From Planctomycetaceae bacterium (GTDB lineage: Bacteria; Planctomycetota; Phycisphaerae; SM23-33), in NCBI GenBank assembly GCA_021371965.1, contig JAJFVE010000150.1, positions 1 to 24,811 on the forward strand: 24,811 nucleotides of DNA, given 5' to 3'. This document shows, one piece after another, positions 1-7,333 of this stretch. Position 1 is the first letter of the stretch; every line of letters starts with the position of its first letter. The notes below the pieces were generated by a model, which did no database searches, had not been told where the DNA came from, and saw only the letters and a program-made list of their open reading frames with translations. The translations under genes and the position numbers were made by a program.

Positions 1-1623
1 GGCGGCGTTTAGGCCGCTGGAGCGGGGCGGGAGGGATTCGATCTTCCCCACGGTCGCGGCGATGATGTTCATCGTCAGCGCGAAGGCGCGGGCGGCGGGG
101 CCTGTGTTCGAACCCGTCGCCCAGGAGGCGGCAAGATCATCACTGCAATGGACGATCAGGATCCGGCCTTTGTCGCGGAGGGTCTCGATTCTGGACGCCG
201 CGGGCGTGCGCGCCTCTGCTTTCTTGCTGATGGTGATCGTGCGGCCGTCTGCAAGAACCGCCTGGAGCTTTTGGGTCTTGGGGACGTCGGCAGAAGCGCC
301 GCCGTTGAGCGGGTCGGCGGCGGGCACAGCCTTGAGGGCGGCTGCGGGATACATCGCCGCGTACGCCTCGCGCATGGCGTTGCTGAAGGCATCGCCGTTT
401 GTCTGCGCAACGCTCAGGACCGTACCGCCGCCGTCGATAAACGCCTTGATGCGTTCAAGGCTGTCCGCGTCGAGCTTGGGGTCCTGCGTGCCGGTGATAT
501 AAAGGATCCGCGCGTCGATCCAGTTGTCGGCCGGGTCGCTTGTTCGCACGGTCTGCCAGTTGACGAGATAATGCGAATCGCTTTGGGCCAACCACCGCGT
601 CAGGCCTGCTACGTCGCCTGCCTGGCGGTCCCAGTCGCCGCCGTGTTCGAGCTTGGCCATCAGAACCGGTCGGCGACAGCGGGCCAGGAACAGCAGTGCC
701 TGGCTGGTCGCTACCGTGTCTCCAAAGTTGCCGTTCCACGACCCGTCACGCCCCTGCGTTTTGGCCAATGTGGCGGCCGCAGCGCGAAACCAGTCGACCT
801 TGTTGTAGAACTTGCGCCCCCCGCCCATGGCGGCGCGGCTGAGGTTGAACAAGTAGTAGCCGTCTCGATTGGTGGGATCAAGATTGGCATCGAGCCATTT
901 GCGACCGAAGACCAGGGCTTCAAGTCTCTTGCCCGGATTGGCACGATACAAACCTGAGAGGTTTGCCGCAGCGCTGAGGCTGGCAATGCCTCCCAGCGTC
1001 ATCGTATCCTTGCCGGTGGCGGCTCGGCCGCCGTATTGCCACCCGCCGTCTTCGCACTGAACAAAGACCCAATGCTTGAGGACTTTGGTCCAGTAGGCCG
1101 GTGAAACATCGACTCCGCTTTCGGCAGCGGCCTCGACGCCCATCATACCGTAGTGGGCATTGGAGTTGTCGCCCGAGGCAGGCGTGCCGTTAGACATGTA
1201 CCCGTAGGAGCCGTCACGAGTGGAGTTGACCAGCAACGTCGCGTCGGCGACCAATTGCTTGGCATACTTGTTCCGCGTCGCACGATTGGCTCTGGCGAGG
1301 GCATTACATCTCAGGGCGAGCGTATAGGTCCACTGCTCATCCTGCTTGACCAGCCAGTCCAGCGTTTTGGCCATTCCGGGATCGTCGGCCTTGACGCCAC
1401 ACTCCAGTAATACCCAGGCTGCCAAGGCTGTCGGTCCGGCCTTAAACTGGCCGTGGGCGCGCCAACTTCCATCGTCAGTCCGCATCGCCACCAGAGCGGC
1501 CACGCCTTGTTGAATGATCCCATCGAGGGGATCCTCTGCGCCGGGCTTCTCGGCGCCGCCGGCGGCGGAGGCGACCATCGTCGATGTCAGAACCCCAATC
1601 ACGACGCGTCGTACACTATTCAT
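1..1623 (-). CDS. DUF4159 protein with prenyltransferase/squalene-oxidase-like repeats (partial)
   Basis: The reading frame is open from the ATG at 1623 to the window edge, so the C-terminus is missing; 541 residues are visible. An N-terminal signal peptide (Arg-Arg, then a hydrophobic stretch ending near AAGGAEKP) points to export. Residues about 30-300 contain alpha/alpha-toroid repeats typical of the prenyltransferase/squalene oxidase fold (DGSW, GPTALAAWVLLECG, EDGGWQYGG). The part from about residue 350 (ARILYITGTQDP, then a FIDGGGTVLSVAQ segment and a later HCSDDLAASW) resembles DUF4159, a Rossmann-like domain often fused to these repeats in planctomycetes. AAGGGG sits 6 nt before the ATG as a ribosome site. 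The substrate is unknown. No neighbour on the same strand suggests a partner, and the gene appears to have its own promoter. Confidence 0.85.
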   Translation of the reverse strand, partial: MNSVRRVVIGVLTSTMVASAAGGAEKPGAEDPLDGIIQQGVAALVAMRTDDGSWRAHGQFKAGPTALAAWVLLECGVKADDPGMAKTLDWLVKQDEQWTYTLALRCNALARANRATRNKYAKQLVADATLLVNSTRDGSYGYMSNGTPASGDNSNAHYGMMGVEAAAESGVDVSPAYWTKVLKHWVFVQCEDGGWQYGGRAATGKDTMTLGGIASLSAAANLSGLYRANPGKRLEALVFGRKWLDANLDPTNRDGYYLFNLSRAAMGGGRKFYNKVDWFRAAAATLAKTQGRDGSWNGNFGDTVATSQALLFLARCRRPVLMAKLEHGGDWDRQAGDVAGLTRWLAQSDSHYLVNWQTVRTSDPADNWIDARILYITGTQDPKLDADSLERIKAFIDGGGTVLSVAQTNGDAFSNAMREAYAAMYPAAALKAVPAADPLNGGASADVPKTQKLQAVLADGRTITISKKAEARTPAASRIETLRDKGRILIVHCSDDLAASWATGSNTGPAARAFALTMNIIAATVGKIESLPPRSSGLNAA

Positions 1624-1648
1624 GTTTTGCCCCTTTCAGACCTGATGA

Positions 1649-1677
1649 ATCCTAACAATCGCCATCGCGACCGGCAA
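1649..1677 (-). promoter_or_regulatory. sigma70-type promoter of the DUF4159 gene
   Basis: Read on the minus strand, TTGCCG (1672-1677) and TAGGAT (1649-1654) are separated by 17 bp. The start codon at 1623 follows about 26 bp downstream of the -10 box. Boxes match the consensus only partly; this is a pattern call. Confidence 0.4.
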
Positions 1678-1687
1678 GTAACTAACC

Positions 1688-1987
1688 TTATGAAAGACGT
1701 GCTTTGGCTTCGGTCAGGACTCGGGCGTGGATTTCTTCTTCGCGGATGATGGCCTCGACGGCGGTCTTGTCCTGCACGTTGGCGGCCAGGCGGGTGTAGA
1801 AGGCCACGGCGTCGTGTTCCATGCCGATGGCCAGATCCAGCAGGACCGAGGTCTTGCCAGAAACGCCATGATCGGCCGAGCGGCCCGACGACTTGAGCCG
1901 GACCTGAAACGCTGATCCGACCGATTCCCTATGACAGGTTTCAATCATTCGGGCATTAACCGTTTGAAACGCCGGCGGCAGGGGCAT
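1688..1987 (-). pseudogene. C-terminal half of a rubrerythrin/ferritin-like protein
   Basis: The last 52 residues of this frame (1688-1846) look like the second helix pair of a ferritin-like diiron protein: LAIGMEHDAVAFYTRLA is a metal-binding E-x-x-x-x-x-x-Y helix, and IIREEEIHARVL carries the ExxH motif. A complete domain needs a preceding helix pair with another E and ExxH. The upstream 47 residues (from the ATG at 1987) show no such motifs and read like untranslated DNA. No ATG or GTG lies just before the conserved part. The ATG at 1987 also overlaps the -10 box of the divergent glycosidase gene. I read this as a decayed fragment. A very short genuine helical-hairpin protein that dimerises is the alternative. 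Confidence 0.5.
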
Positions 1988-1992
1988 ATGCT
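1964..1992 (+). promoter_or_regulatory. sigma70-type promoter of the GH127 gene
   Basis: TTGAAA (1964-1969) and TATGCT (1987-1992) are spaced by 17 bp. The predicted start of transcription near 1999 leaves an 18-nt leader containing GGAG at 2007-2010. Confidence 0.5.
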
Positions 1993-2016
1993 ACCGTCCT
2001 ACTTTTGGAGCAAGAC

Positions 2017-3939
2017 ATGACGAACGCCTCGCTTCGCAAACTCAATCCCGTTGGGCTGACTTCCGTCACGCTTGAGGACGCCTTCTGGGCGCCGCTGATG
2101 GAGGTCAACCGGACGGCTACGCTGCCGATCCAGTATCACCAGTGCAAGACCACCGGGCGGTTCGACGGATTCACATGGACGCGTGACAGCGGCAAGACCG
2201 AACCCCACATCTTCTGGGACAGCGACGTGGCCAAGTGGATCGAGGCCGCCGGGTACAGCCTGGCGGTGCGGCCGGATCCGGAGCTGGAGAAGCAGGTCGA
2301 CGAGGTCGTCGACGTGATGGCCGCGGCGCAGGGGCCCGACGGCTACCTCAACATGTACTTCCAGCGCGTCGCCCCGGACAAACGCTGGACGAACCTGCGC
2401 GACTGTCACGAACTGTACTGCGCCGGCCACCTGATGGAAGGGGCGGTGGCGTACTTCCAGGCCACCGGCAAGCGCAAGTTCCTCGACGTCATGTGCCGCT
2501 ACGGCGATCACATCATTGCCACCTTCGGCACCGGCCAGGGTCAGAAGCGCGGCTACCCGGGGCATGAGGAAGTCGAGTTGGCGCTGGTGAAACTCTTCCG
2601 CGCCACCGGCGAGAAGAAGTATCTCGACCAGGCGACGTACTTCGTCAACGAGCGCGGCCGCCAGCCGCACTACTACGACATCGAAGCCCAGGCCCGCGGC
2701 GACGATCCCAAGCACTGGCACTTCGGGCACTCGTACGAATACTGCCAGGCGCACAAGCCGATTCGCGAGCAGGACCGGGTCGTCGGCCATGCGGTGCGGG
2801 CGATGTACTTGTACAGCGGCGTCGCGGACGTGGCGGCCGAGACGGGCGACGCCTCGCTGCTGGAGGCCTGCCGTCGGCTGTGGAAGAACGTCACGCACAA
2901 GCAGATGTACGTCACCGGCGGGATCGGCCCCACGCGCGCCAACGAGGGCTTCACCTTCGACTACGACCTGCCCAACGAATCGGCGTACGCCGAGACGTGC
3001 GCGTCGATCGCCCTGGTGTTCTGGGCGCACCGCATGCTGCACCTGGACCCCTGCGGCGAGTACGCCGACGTGATGGAGCGGGCGCTGTACAACGGGATCC
3101 TCTCGGGCGTCAGCCGCGACGGGCGGAAGTTCTTCTACGTCAACCCGCTGACGCTGTACCCGCCGATGTTCGCCCCGCACGACACGTTCTTCGGAGGCCA
3201 GCGGCAGGAGTGGTTCGGCTGCGCGTGCTGCCCGCCGAACCTGGCCCGCATGGTCGCCTCTCTGCCGCAGTACATGTACTCGGCCGGAGCGGACGAGGCG
3301 TGGGTGCACCTGTACGCCGCCGGCGAGGCGGATATCGAGTTGGCCGAGGGCACCGTCACCCTGACGCAGAAGACGCGATACCCCTGGGACGGCGAGGTGA
3401 CCATCAGCGTCGAGCCCCAGCCGCAGTCGGTCTTCACGCTGGCGCTGCGAATCCCCGGCTGGTGCCGCGAGGCCGCGCTGAAAGTCAACGGCCGGGCGGT
3501 CGACCTGGAGCCGCTGACGAAGAACGGGTACGCCCGCATCAAGCGCCAATGGCAGGCCGGCGACAAAGTCACGCTCTCGCTGGCGATGCCCGTCGAGCGC
3601 GTCGAGGCCAATCCCAAGGTGCGACAGGACGCCGGGCGCGTCGCACTGCAGCGCGGGCCAGTGGTCTACTGCCTGGAAGAAGCCGACAACGGCCGCGACC
3701 TCAGCGCCATCGCCCTGCCCAAAGATGCCAAGTTCACCCTCGGCAAGTGCCCGGAGGAATTGGGCTCCGTGCCGATGATCAAGGCCGGCGCGCTGCGCCC
3801 GGACGCGGCCGAGTGGAACGATGATCTCTACCGCCCCGCCGGCGGGATGACCAAGGCCGTCACGCTCAAGGCGATTCCGTACTACCTCTGGGCCAACCGC
3901 ACGCCGGGCGAAATGCTGGTCTGGCTGACGCAGGCGTAA
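2017..3939 (+). CDS. GH127 family glycoside hydrolase (beta-L-arabinofuranosidase-like, DUF1680)
   Basis: The protein has 640 residues from the ATG at 2017, chosen because GGAG lies 6 nt upstream; an in-frame TTG at 2005 would add four residues. The sequence is collinear with GH127 (DUF1680): an alpha/alpha-toroid domain followed by beta-rich domains. It begins without a signal peptide, so the enzyme is probably cytoplasmic. The zinc/nucleophile set known from Bifidobacterium HypBA1 (Glu-x-Cys and Cys-Cys) is present as E326-x-C328 (YAETCAS) and C404-C405 (GCACCPPN), with almost the same spacing, so C404 is the likely nucleophile. Family members release terminal L-arabinofuranose or related sugars from plant or algal glycans. 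The exact sugar cannot be read from sequence. It stands alone, without transporter or regulator genes. Confidence 0.93.
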   Translation: MTNASLRKLNPVGLTSVTLEDAFWAPLMEVNRTATLPIQYHQCKTTGRFDGFTWTRDSGKTEPHIFWDSDVAKWIEAAGYSLAVRPDPELEKQVDEVVDVMAAAQGPDGYLNMYFQRVAPDKRWTNLRDCHELYCAGHLMEGAVAYFQATGKRKFLDVMCRYGDHIIATFGTGQGQKRGYPGHEEVELALVKLFRATGEKKYLDQATYFVNERGRQPHYYDIEAQARGDDPKHWHFGHSYEYCQAHKPIREQDRVVGHAVRAMYLYSGVADVAAETGDASLLEACRRLWKNVTHKQMYVTGGIGPTRANEGFTFDYDLPNESAYAETCASIALVFWAHRMLHLDPCGEYADVMERALYNGILSGVSRDGRKFFYVNPLTLYPPMFAPHDTFFGGQRQEWFGCACCPPNLARMVASLPQYMYSAGADEAWVHLYAAGEADIELAEGTVTLTQKTRYPWDGEVTISVEPQPQSVFTLALRIPGWCREAALKVNGRAVDLEPLTKNGYARIKRQWQAGDKVTLSLAMPVERVEANPKVRQDAGRVALQRGPVVYCLEEADNGRDLSAIALPKDAKFTLGKCPEELGSVPMIKAGALRPDAAEWNDDLYRPAGGMTKAVTLKAIPYYLWANRTPGEMLVWLTQA

Positions 3940-3954
3940 CCCCAAACAACAACC

Positions 3955-4034
3955 TTGCCACAGAGATCACAAAGAACACGAAGAGAGATTTGTTAAGAAC
4001 TTCCCCTTTGTGGCCTTTGTGATCTTTGTGGCAA
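3955..4034. repeat. imperfect palindromic intergenic repeat, CCACAGAG family
   Basis: The left arm (3955-3983, beginning TTGCCACAGAGATCACAAAG) pairs with the right arm (4006-4034, ending GATCTTTGTGGCAA) at about 24 of 29 positions around a loop of about 22 bp. It fills most of the gap between the glycosidase and the lipoprotein hydrolase. A relative lies at 15573-15652. Confidence 0.75.
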
Positions 4035-4050
4035 AGCCTTTTGGTTTTTC

Positions 4051-4056
4051 TACAAT
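4051..4056 (+). promoter_or_regulatory. -10 box giving an almost leaderless transcript
   Basis: TACAAT lies 9 bp before the ATG at 4066, so transcription would begin within about 3 nt of the start codon. A TTGTGG 19 bp upstream could serve as a weak -35. No Shine-Dalgarno sequence is present. Confidence 0.35.
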
Positions 4057-4065
4057 AGCGTCCAG

Positions 4066-5436
4066 ATGATTTCCCGCCTGACATTGCTGCTTCTGTGCCT
4101 GCCGGCTGGAGGATGCTTCTTCTCCGAACGCTCGCTGCCGCTGGACCCGCGAGACCGCGTCAGTGTCACCCCGCCGGCCGTCGCGCCGCTGACGACGCGC
4201 CAATGGCTGGCCGCCGTCGAGCCGCAACTGGCTAAGCTCCGGCCCCCTCATCCCAAGAAGCCCATGCTCACCGACGAGATGGTCCGCCCCGACGGCAAGC
4301 CTGCCGACATGGTGGCCGCGTACAACATCCGCGTGGGCAACCTCGAATCACTGGTGTGGAACTTCTGGGGCCTGGCGTATTCGGCCCAGGCGGTGTCGTC
4401 GCGCGATGTCACGGGCCCGCCGCCGCCGTGGGCGGGCTTCGAGGACGTCTGGGTGCCGGTGCATCCGGGGCTGGAGTATTCCGCGCGGCTCGGCTGGGCG
4501 CGCGACACGGCCGGGACGATCCGCGACGCCGACTGCATTGTGATCATGGCCGGCATCCGCGGCGACAACAACGTCATGCGCGTGCGCGACCTGTCGATGG
4601 CCCTGCGGGCGTGCGGATTTCACGTGCTGGCCGTCGAGGTCCGCGGCACCGGCGGCACCGACCGCCGCTTCCCCAACTGCGAATACACCTGGGGCACGTT
4701 GGAGACCGAGGACCTGATGGTCGTGGCTGACTGGCTGCAGGCCAAGCCCCACGTCAAACGCACCGGCATGATCGCCTACTCCTGGGGCGCCAATCAGTGC
4801 CTGCTGGCGGCCTGGGCCGAGGGCCGCCCCGACGACAACGTCGGCATCCCGCCGCGCCTGCTGCCGTACATCACCCGCCCGCCGCGCCCGCGCCGGCGGT
4901 ACGAGGCCGGCATGATCGGCTTCTCGCCCGTGCTGCGCTTTGAGGAGCTGATGGACGTGATGGAGACCGAGCAGCCGGTGCTGATGCACCCGGCCATCTC
5001 CGGCCTGCAGACGACCATCCGCAGCCGCATGATCCAGAAGAAGTACGCTAACCCCCGCGGCAGCGTGCATGAGCTGCTCAAGTACATCGGCATCGGCTAT
5101 CCGCAGGATGCCTTCGATGGCCTGGAGTATGTGCGGATCATGCCCTACAAGACGCTCAAAGTGCATGAGCGCGTCGCGCCGATCCGCGTGCCGGTGCTGC
5201 TGGTGCACGCGGCCGACGACATGATCGCCCCCGCCCAGGACGTAGCGGACTTCCTCGCCCGCAGCCCCAACCCCAACGTGGCCGCGATCATGCTCCCCAC
5301 CGGCGGCCACATCGGCTTTGGCCCCTACGCCCCGGCGTGGTACTACAACCTGATCCTGAACTTCTTCGACCCGCAAATCGGCGCCGCCGCCTGTGCCAAT
5401 CCCAAGCAGCCCCCCGTAGCACGGGCGACGAAGTAA
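4066..5436 (+). CDS. alpha/beta-hydrolase lipoprotein (YheT/EMB8-like)
   Basis: The 456-residue protein opens with a lipoprotein signal (LLLLCLPAGGC), so C17 should be lipidated and the enzyme should sit in the cell envelope. The hydrolase fold follows: an oxyanion-type IMAGIRGDNN strand-turn near 160-169, the nucleophile elbow AYSWG with S239, an acid in HAADD (D384 or D385), and the catalytic His in GGHIGFG (H415). The layout and the TGGTDRR region are like the YheT/EMB8 group of esterases, whose physiological substrates are mostly unknown. The C-terminal VARATK is encoded by a copy of the dispersed CACGGGCG repeat that starts just before the stop, so the original C-terminus may have been altered. 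There is no ribosome site, and the start is set by the lipobox and the nearby -10 box. Confidence 0.85.
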   Translation: MISRLTLLLLCLPAGGCFFSERSLPLDPRDRVSVTPPAVAPLTTRQWLAAVEPQLAKLRPPHPKKPMLTDEMVRPDGKPADMVAAYNIRVGNLESLVWNFWGLAYSAQAVSSRDVTGPPPPWAGFEDVWVPVHPGLEYSARLGWARDTAGTIRDADCIVIMAGIRGDNNVMRVRDLSMALRACGFHVLAVEVRGTGGTDRRFPNCEYTWGTLETEDLMVVADWLQAKPHVKRTGMIAYSWGANQCLLAAWAEGRPDDNVGIPPRLLPYITRPPRPRRRYEAGMIGFSPVLRFEELMDVMETEQPVLMHPAISGLQTTIRSRMIQKKYANPRGSVHELLKYIGIGYPQDAFDGLEYVRIMPYKTLKVHERVAPIRVPVLLVHAADDMIAPAQDVADFLARSPNPNVAAIMLPTGGHIGFGPYAPAWYYNLILNFFDPQIGAAACANPKQPPVARATK

Positions 5437-5498
5437 CACGGGCATCCGGCGTAGCACGGGCGTCTCGCCCGTGAGTTCCACGGGCATCTTGCCCTGGC
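5414..5498. repeat. cluster of CACGGGCG/GGGCATCTTGCCC palindromic repeats
   Basis: Contains the perfect hairpin CACGGGCG-TCT-CGCCCGTG (5455-5473) flanked by partial units (GTAGCACGGGCGACG at 5416-5430, ACGGGCATCTTGCCC near 5480-5494). It starts inside the 3' end of the hydrolase gene and occupies the gap before the next gene. Further copies lie inside the next coding sequence. Confidence 0.8.
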
Positions 5499-5559
5499 AG
5501 GCTAATTGCGATCGTGCCCGTCCGCGTGTACAACGAGGACACAGGAAGAGGAACCGTCT

Positions 5560-7236
5560 ATGTCATCAAACAGAAACCGGAGCATGGGCGAGACGCCCAT
5601 GCTACTGACGGGCAAGATGCCCGTGCTACTGGCTCTGGCCGTTTGCGCTGTCGTGGCAAACAGCCGGGCGCAGGGTGGCGAACCTGCCAAGAAAGACAAG
5701 CTTGTACCGGGCGTGACTTGGGCCTTCAGCGGCGATGGGGGCAAGACGTTTTCGCTGAAGGAACTGTCGGCTGTGGCGTCGGCGCAGACGATCAGCTTCG
5801 CGGCGCGGGGGGTGTTCAAGATTGACAAACCGGAGAGCATCGGATGTCTTTGGCTTTCGGCGGCGGGGAATCAGCCGGGGTTGACGACGGGGGATTATGG
5901 GGAATGGTCGCGGCCGCTGGTTACTGAGGCGGTGGTCACGCTCAATGGCAAGGCGCTATCGGGCGTGGCGGTGTTTCAGGTTTACAACAAGTTCGTGCTC
6001 GACGTGGCGGACCTGGTCGCCGGCGAGAACGTCGTGACGATCTCGGGCAAGTACTGCAACGCGGCCCTCAAGTATGGGGTAATCGAGCCGATCAAGCCCG
6101 AGATGGTTCTGAGCTATGGCGGGCCGGAGGATGTCGAGCTCATCGCCGGCCCGGCGGTGGGAGCCTGCGGCGAAGACTACTTCAGCGTCTGCGCGCGGAC
6201 CAACGCCAACGCCGTCGTAAAGCTGGTGGTGACGACGGGGAGCATGGGCGAGACGCCCATGCCACAAAACGGGAAAGAGACCGTGCTCACTTCGGCCCGC
6301 GGGCGGTTTCACCGGTTCCGCGTGGCCATCCCCAAGGGGACGCGGGAACTGAAGTACACGATGACGCCTCACGCCGCGGCCGGCAGGGCGGCGGGCAAGG
6401 CCGCCGGGCCTCACGTGGTGAAGTTGCCGGACTTCGCCGGCAAGAGCTTCACGTTTGCGGCCGTAGGGGCAAGCGACGGCGGCGGGTGGGAGAGCCTCTC
6501 CGAGACGATCCGCAAGGCCGCGCCGGATTTCGTGATTCACGCCGGCGGGATGAACTGCTTTCCGGTGCTCGACGGGGCGTGGGACGGAATGATGTTCAAG
6601 AGCTGTGCGCCGCTGGTGGCGACGGTACCGCTGTACGCCGTGCGCGGGTGCGAGGAAGGCGGCGGGCCCAATCCGGTGTTTGCCGGGATGATCTACTCGC
6701 CAACGCCCGACGGCTCGGGGCGCAACTGGGCGCAGGTCTTCGGCGACCTGCTGCTGATCGGCCTGGACGAGGACGCCATCACCGACTGGTCTGCCGGCAA
6801 GGGCGGCATGGTCTGGCTGGAGTCGGTGCTCAAGGCATCGCGTGAAAAGTTCATCATCGTGGTGTCGCACTATCCCGGTTACGGCAGCGGGCAGGGGTGC
6901 CGCCCGCCGCTGTCGGGCATCACGCTGCAGGTTCGCGAGCACGTCATGCCGCTGCTGGCCAAGTACAAGGTTACGGCCATGATCTCGTCGTTCAGCCACG
7001 GCTACGAGCGCAGCGAGCCCACCGGCGACAAGGGCGTAACGAACATCTCCATCGCCGCGGCGGGCACCGCGCAGTTCAAGGCCAGCAATCGCTCCAAGAG
7101 CAACAATCCCTTCCACGTGACGTGGGCCAACGGGCTGCTGTACACGGTGTGGCAGGTCAAGGACGGCAAGCTGACGATGCGGGCCCTGCGCGCCAGCGGG
7201 GCGGAGATTGAGAAGAAGACGTTTGAGGCCAGATAA
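5560..7236 (+). CDS. exported calcineurin-like phosphoesterase-fold protein with degenerate active site
   Basis: The protein has 558 residues from the ATG at 5560, preceded by AGGAAGAGG at 8 nt. A signal peptide (PVLLALAVCAVVANSRAQG) directs export. Residues about 55-180 form a beta-sandwich-like region, and 290-555 follow the order of a purple-acid-phosphatase-type metallophosphoesterase. The metal motifs are eroded: GD-x-G is GASDGG (303-308), GD-x-x-Y is AGGMN (328-332), and GNHE is GCEE (363-366). The later histidines survive in VVSHYPGY (H437) and SFSHGYER (H480). With the aspartates and the Asn lost, classic two-metal phosphatase activity seems unlikely; a binding role is an inference. 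Two repeat-derived peptides, SMGETPML (8-15) and SMGETPMP (228-235), are translated in frame. The downstream gap is a palindrome. Confidence 0.75.
   Translation: MSSNRNRSMGETPMLLTGKMPVLLALAVCAVVANSRAQGGEPAKKDKLVPGVTWAFSGDGGKTFSLKELSAVASAQTISFAARGVFKIDKPESIGCLWLSAAGNQPGLTTGDYGEWSRPLVTEAVVTLNGKALSGVAVFQVYNKFVLDVADLVAGENVVTISGKYCNAALKYGVIEPIKPEMVLSYGGPEDVELIAGPAVGACGEDYFSVCARTNANAVVKLVVTTGSMGETPMPQNGKETVLTSARGRFHRFRVAIPKGTRELKYTMTPHAAAGRAAGKAAGPHVVKLPDFAGKSFTFAAVGASDGGGWESLSETIRKAAPDFVIHAGGMNCFPVLDGAWDGMMFKSCAPLVATVPLYAVRGCEEGGGPNPVFAGMIYSPTPDGSGRNWAQVFGDLLLIGLDEDAITDWSAGKGGMVWLESVLKASREKFIIVVSHYPGYGSGQGCRPPLSGITLQVREHVMPLLAKYKVTAMISSFSHGYERSEPTGDKGVTNISIAAAGTAQFKASNRSKSNNPFHVTWANGLLYTVWQVKDGKLTMRALRASGAEIEKKTFEAR
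5581..5630. repeat. GGGCGAGACGCCC repeat inside a signal-peptide coding region
   Basis: A perfect 10-bp-stem palindrome AGCATGGGCG-AGA-CGCCCATGCT (5581-5603) is followed by ACGGGCA-AGA-TGCCCGT (5608-5624). Together they encode residues 8-24 of the phosphoesterase-fold protein, including the start of its hydrophobic core. Confidence 0.85.
6241..6262. repeat. second in-frame copy of the GGGCGAGACGCCC repeat
   Basis: GCATGGGCG-AGA-CGCCCATGC (6242-6262) repeats the unit at 5581-5603 and is translated as SMGETPMP in the linker before the phosphoesterase-like domain. Confidence 0.85.
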
Positions 7237-7240
7237 GAAA

Positions 7241-7322
7241 AGTAGCCGGTAGCCTGTAACCGGTAGCCAGTGAAAACGTGGCGGGTCATAGACTGGCTAC
7301 TGGCTACGAGCTACCGGCTACC
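7241..7322. repeat. palindromic repeat built of GTAGCC/GGCTAC units
   Basis: The left arm (7241-7271, AGTAGCCGGTAGCC...) is the inverted complement of the right arm (7292-7322, ...GAGCTACCGGCTACC) with few mismatches. The loop is about 20 bp. It fills the gap before the Nudix gene. It could act as a terminator for the gene upstream, but no T-tract follows. Confidence 0.75.
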
Positions 7323-7333
7323 ACGAGTTTTGT

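Noticed and set aside
148..957. Plus-strand open frame of 269 codons
   Set aside because: It is antisense to the DUF4159 gene, whose minus frame is open across the whole stretch and has a signal peptide, domain motifs and a ribosome site.
1999..3945. Minus-strand open frame of 648 codons opposite the glycosidase
   Set aside because: It is a GC-rich mirror of the GH127 gene; its translation is low complexity (Arg, Val, Gly, His) and shows no domain.
3940..4065. Possible CRISPR fragment
   Set aside because: The repeated motifs are inverted, not direct, and there is no spacing of unique spacers; it is a palindromic repeat.
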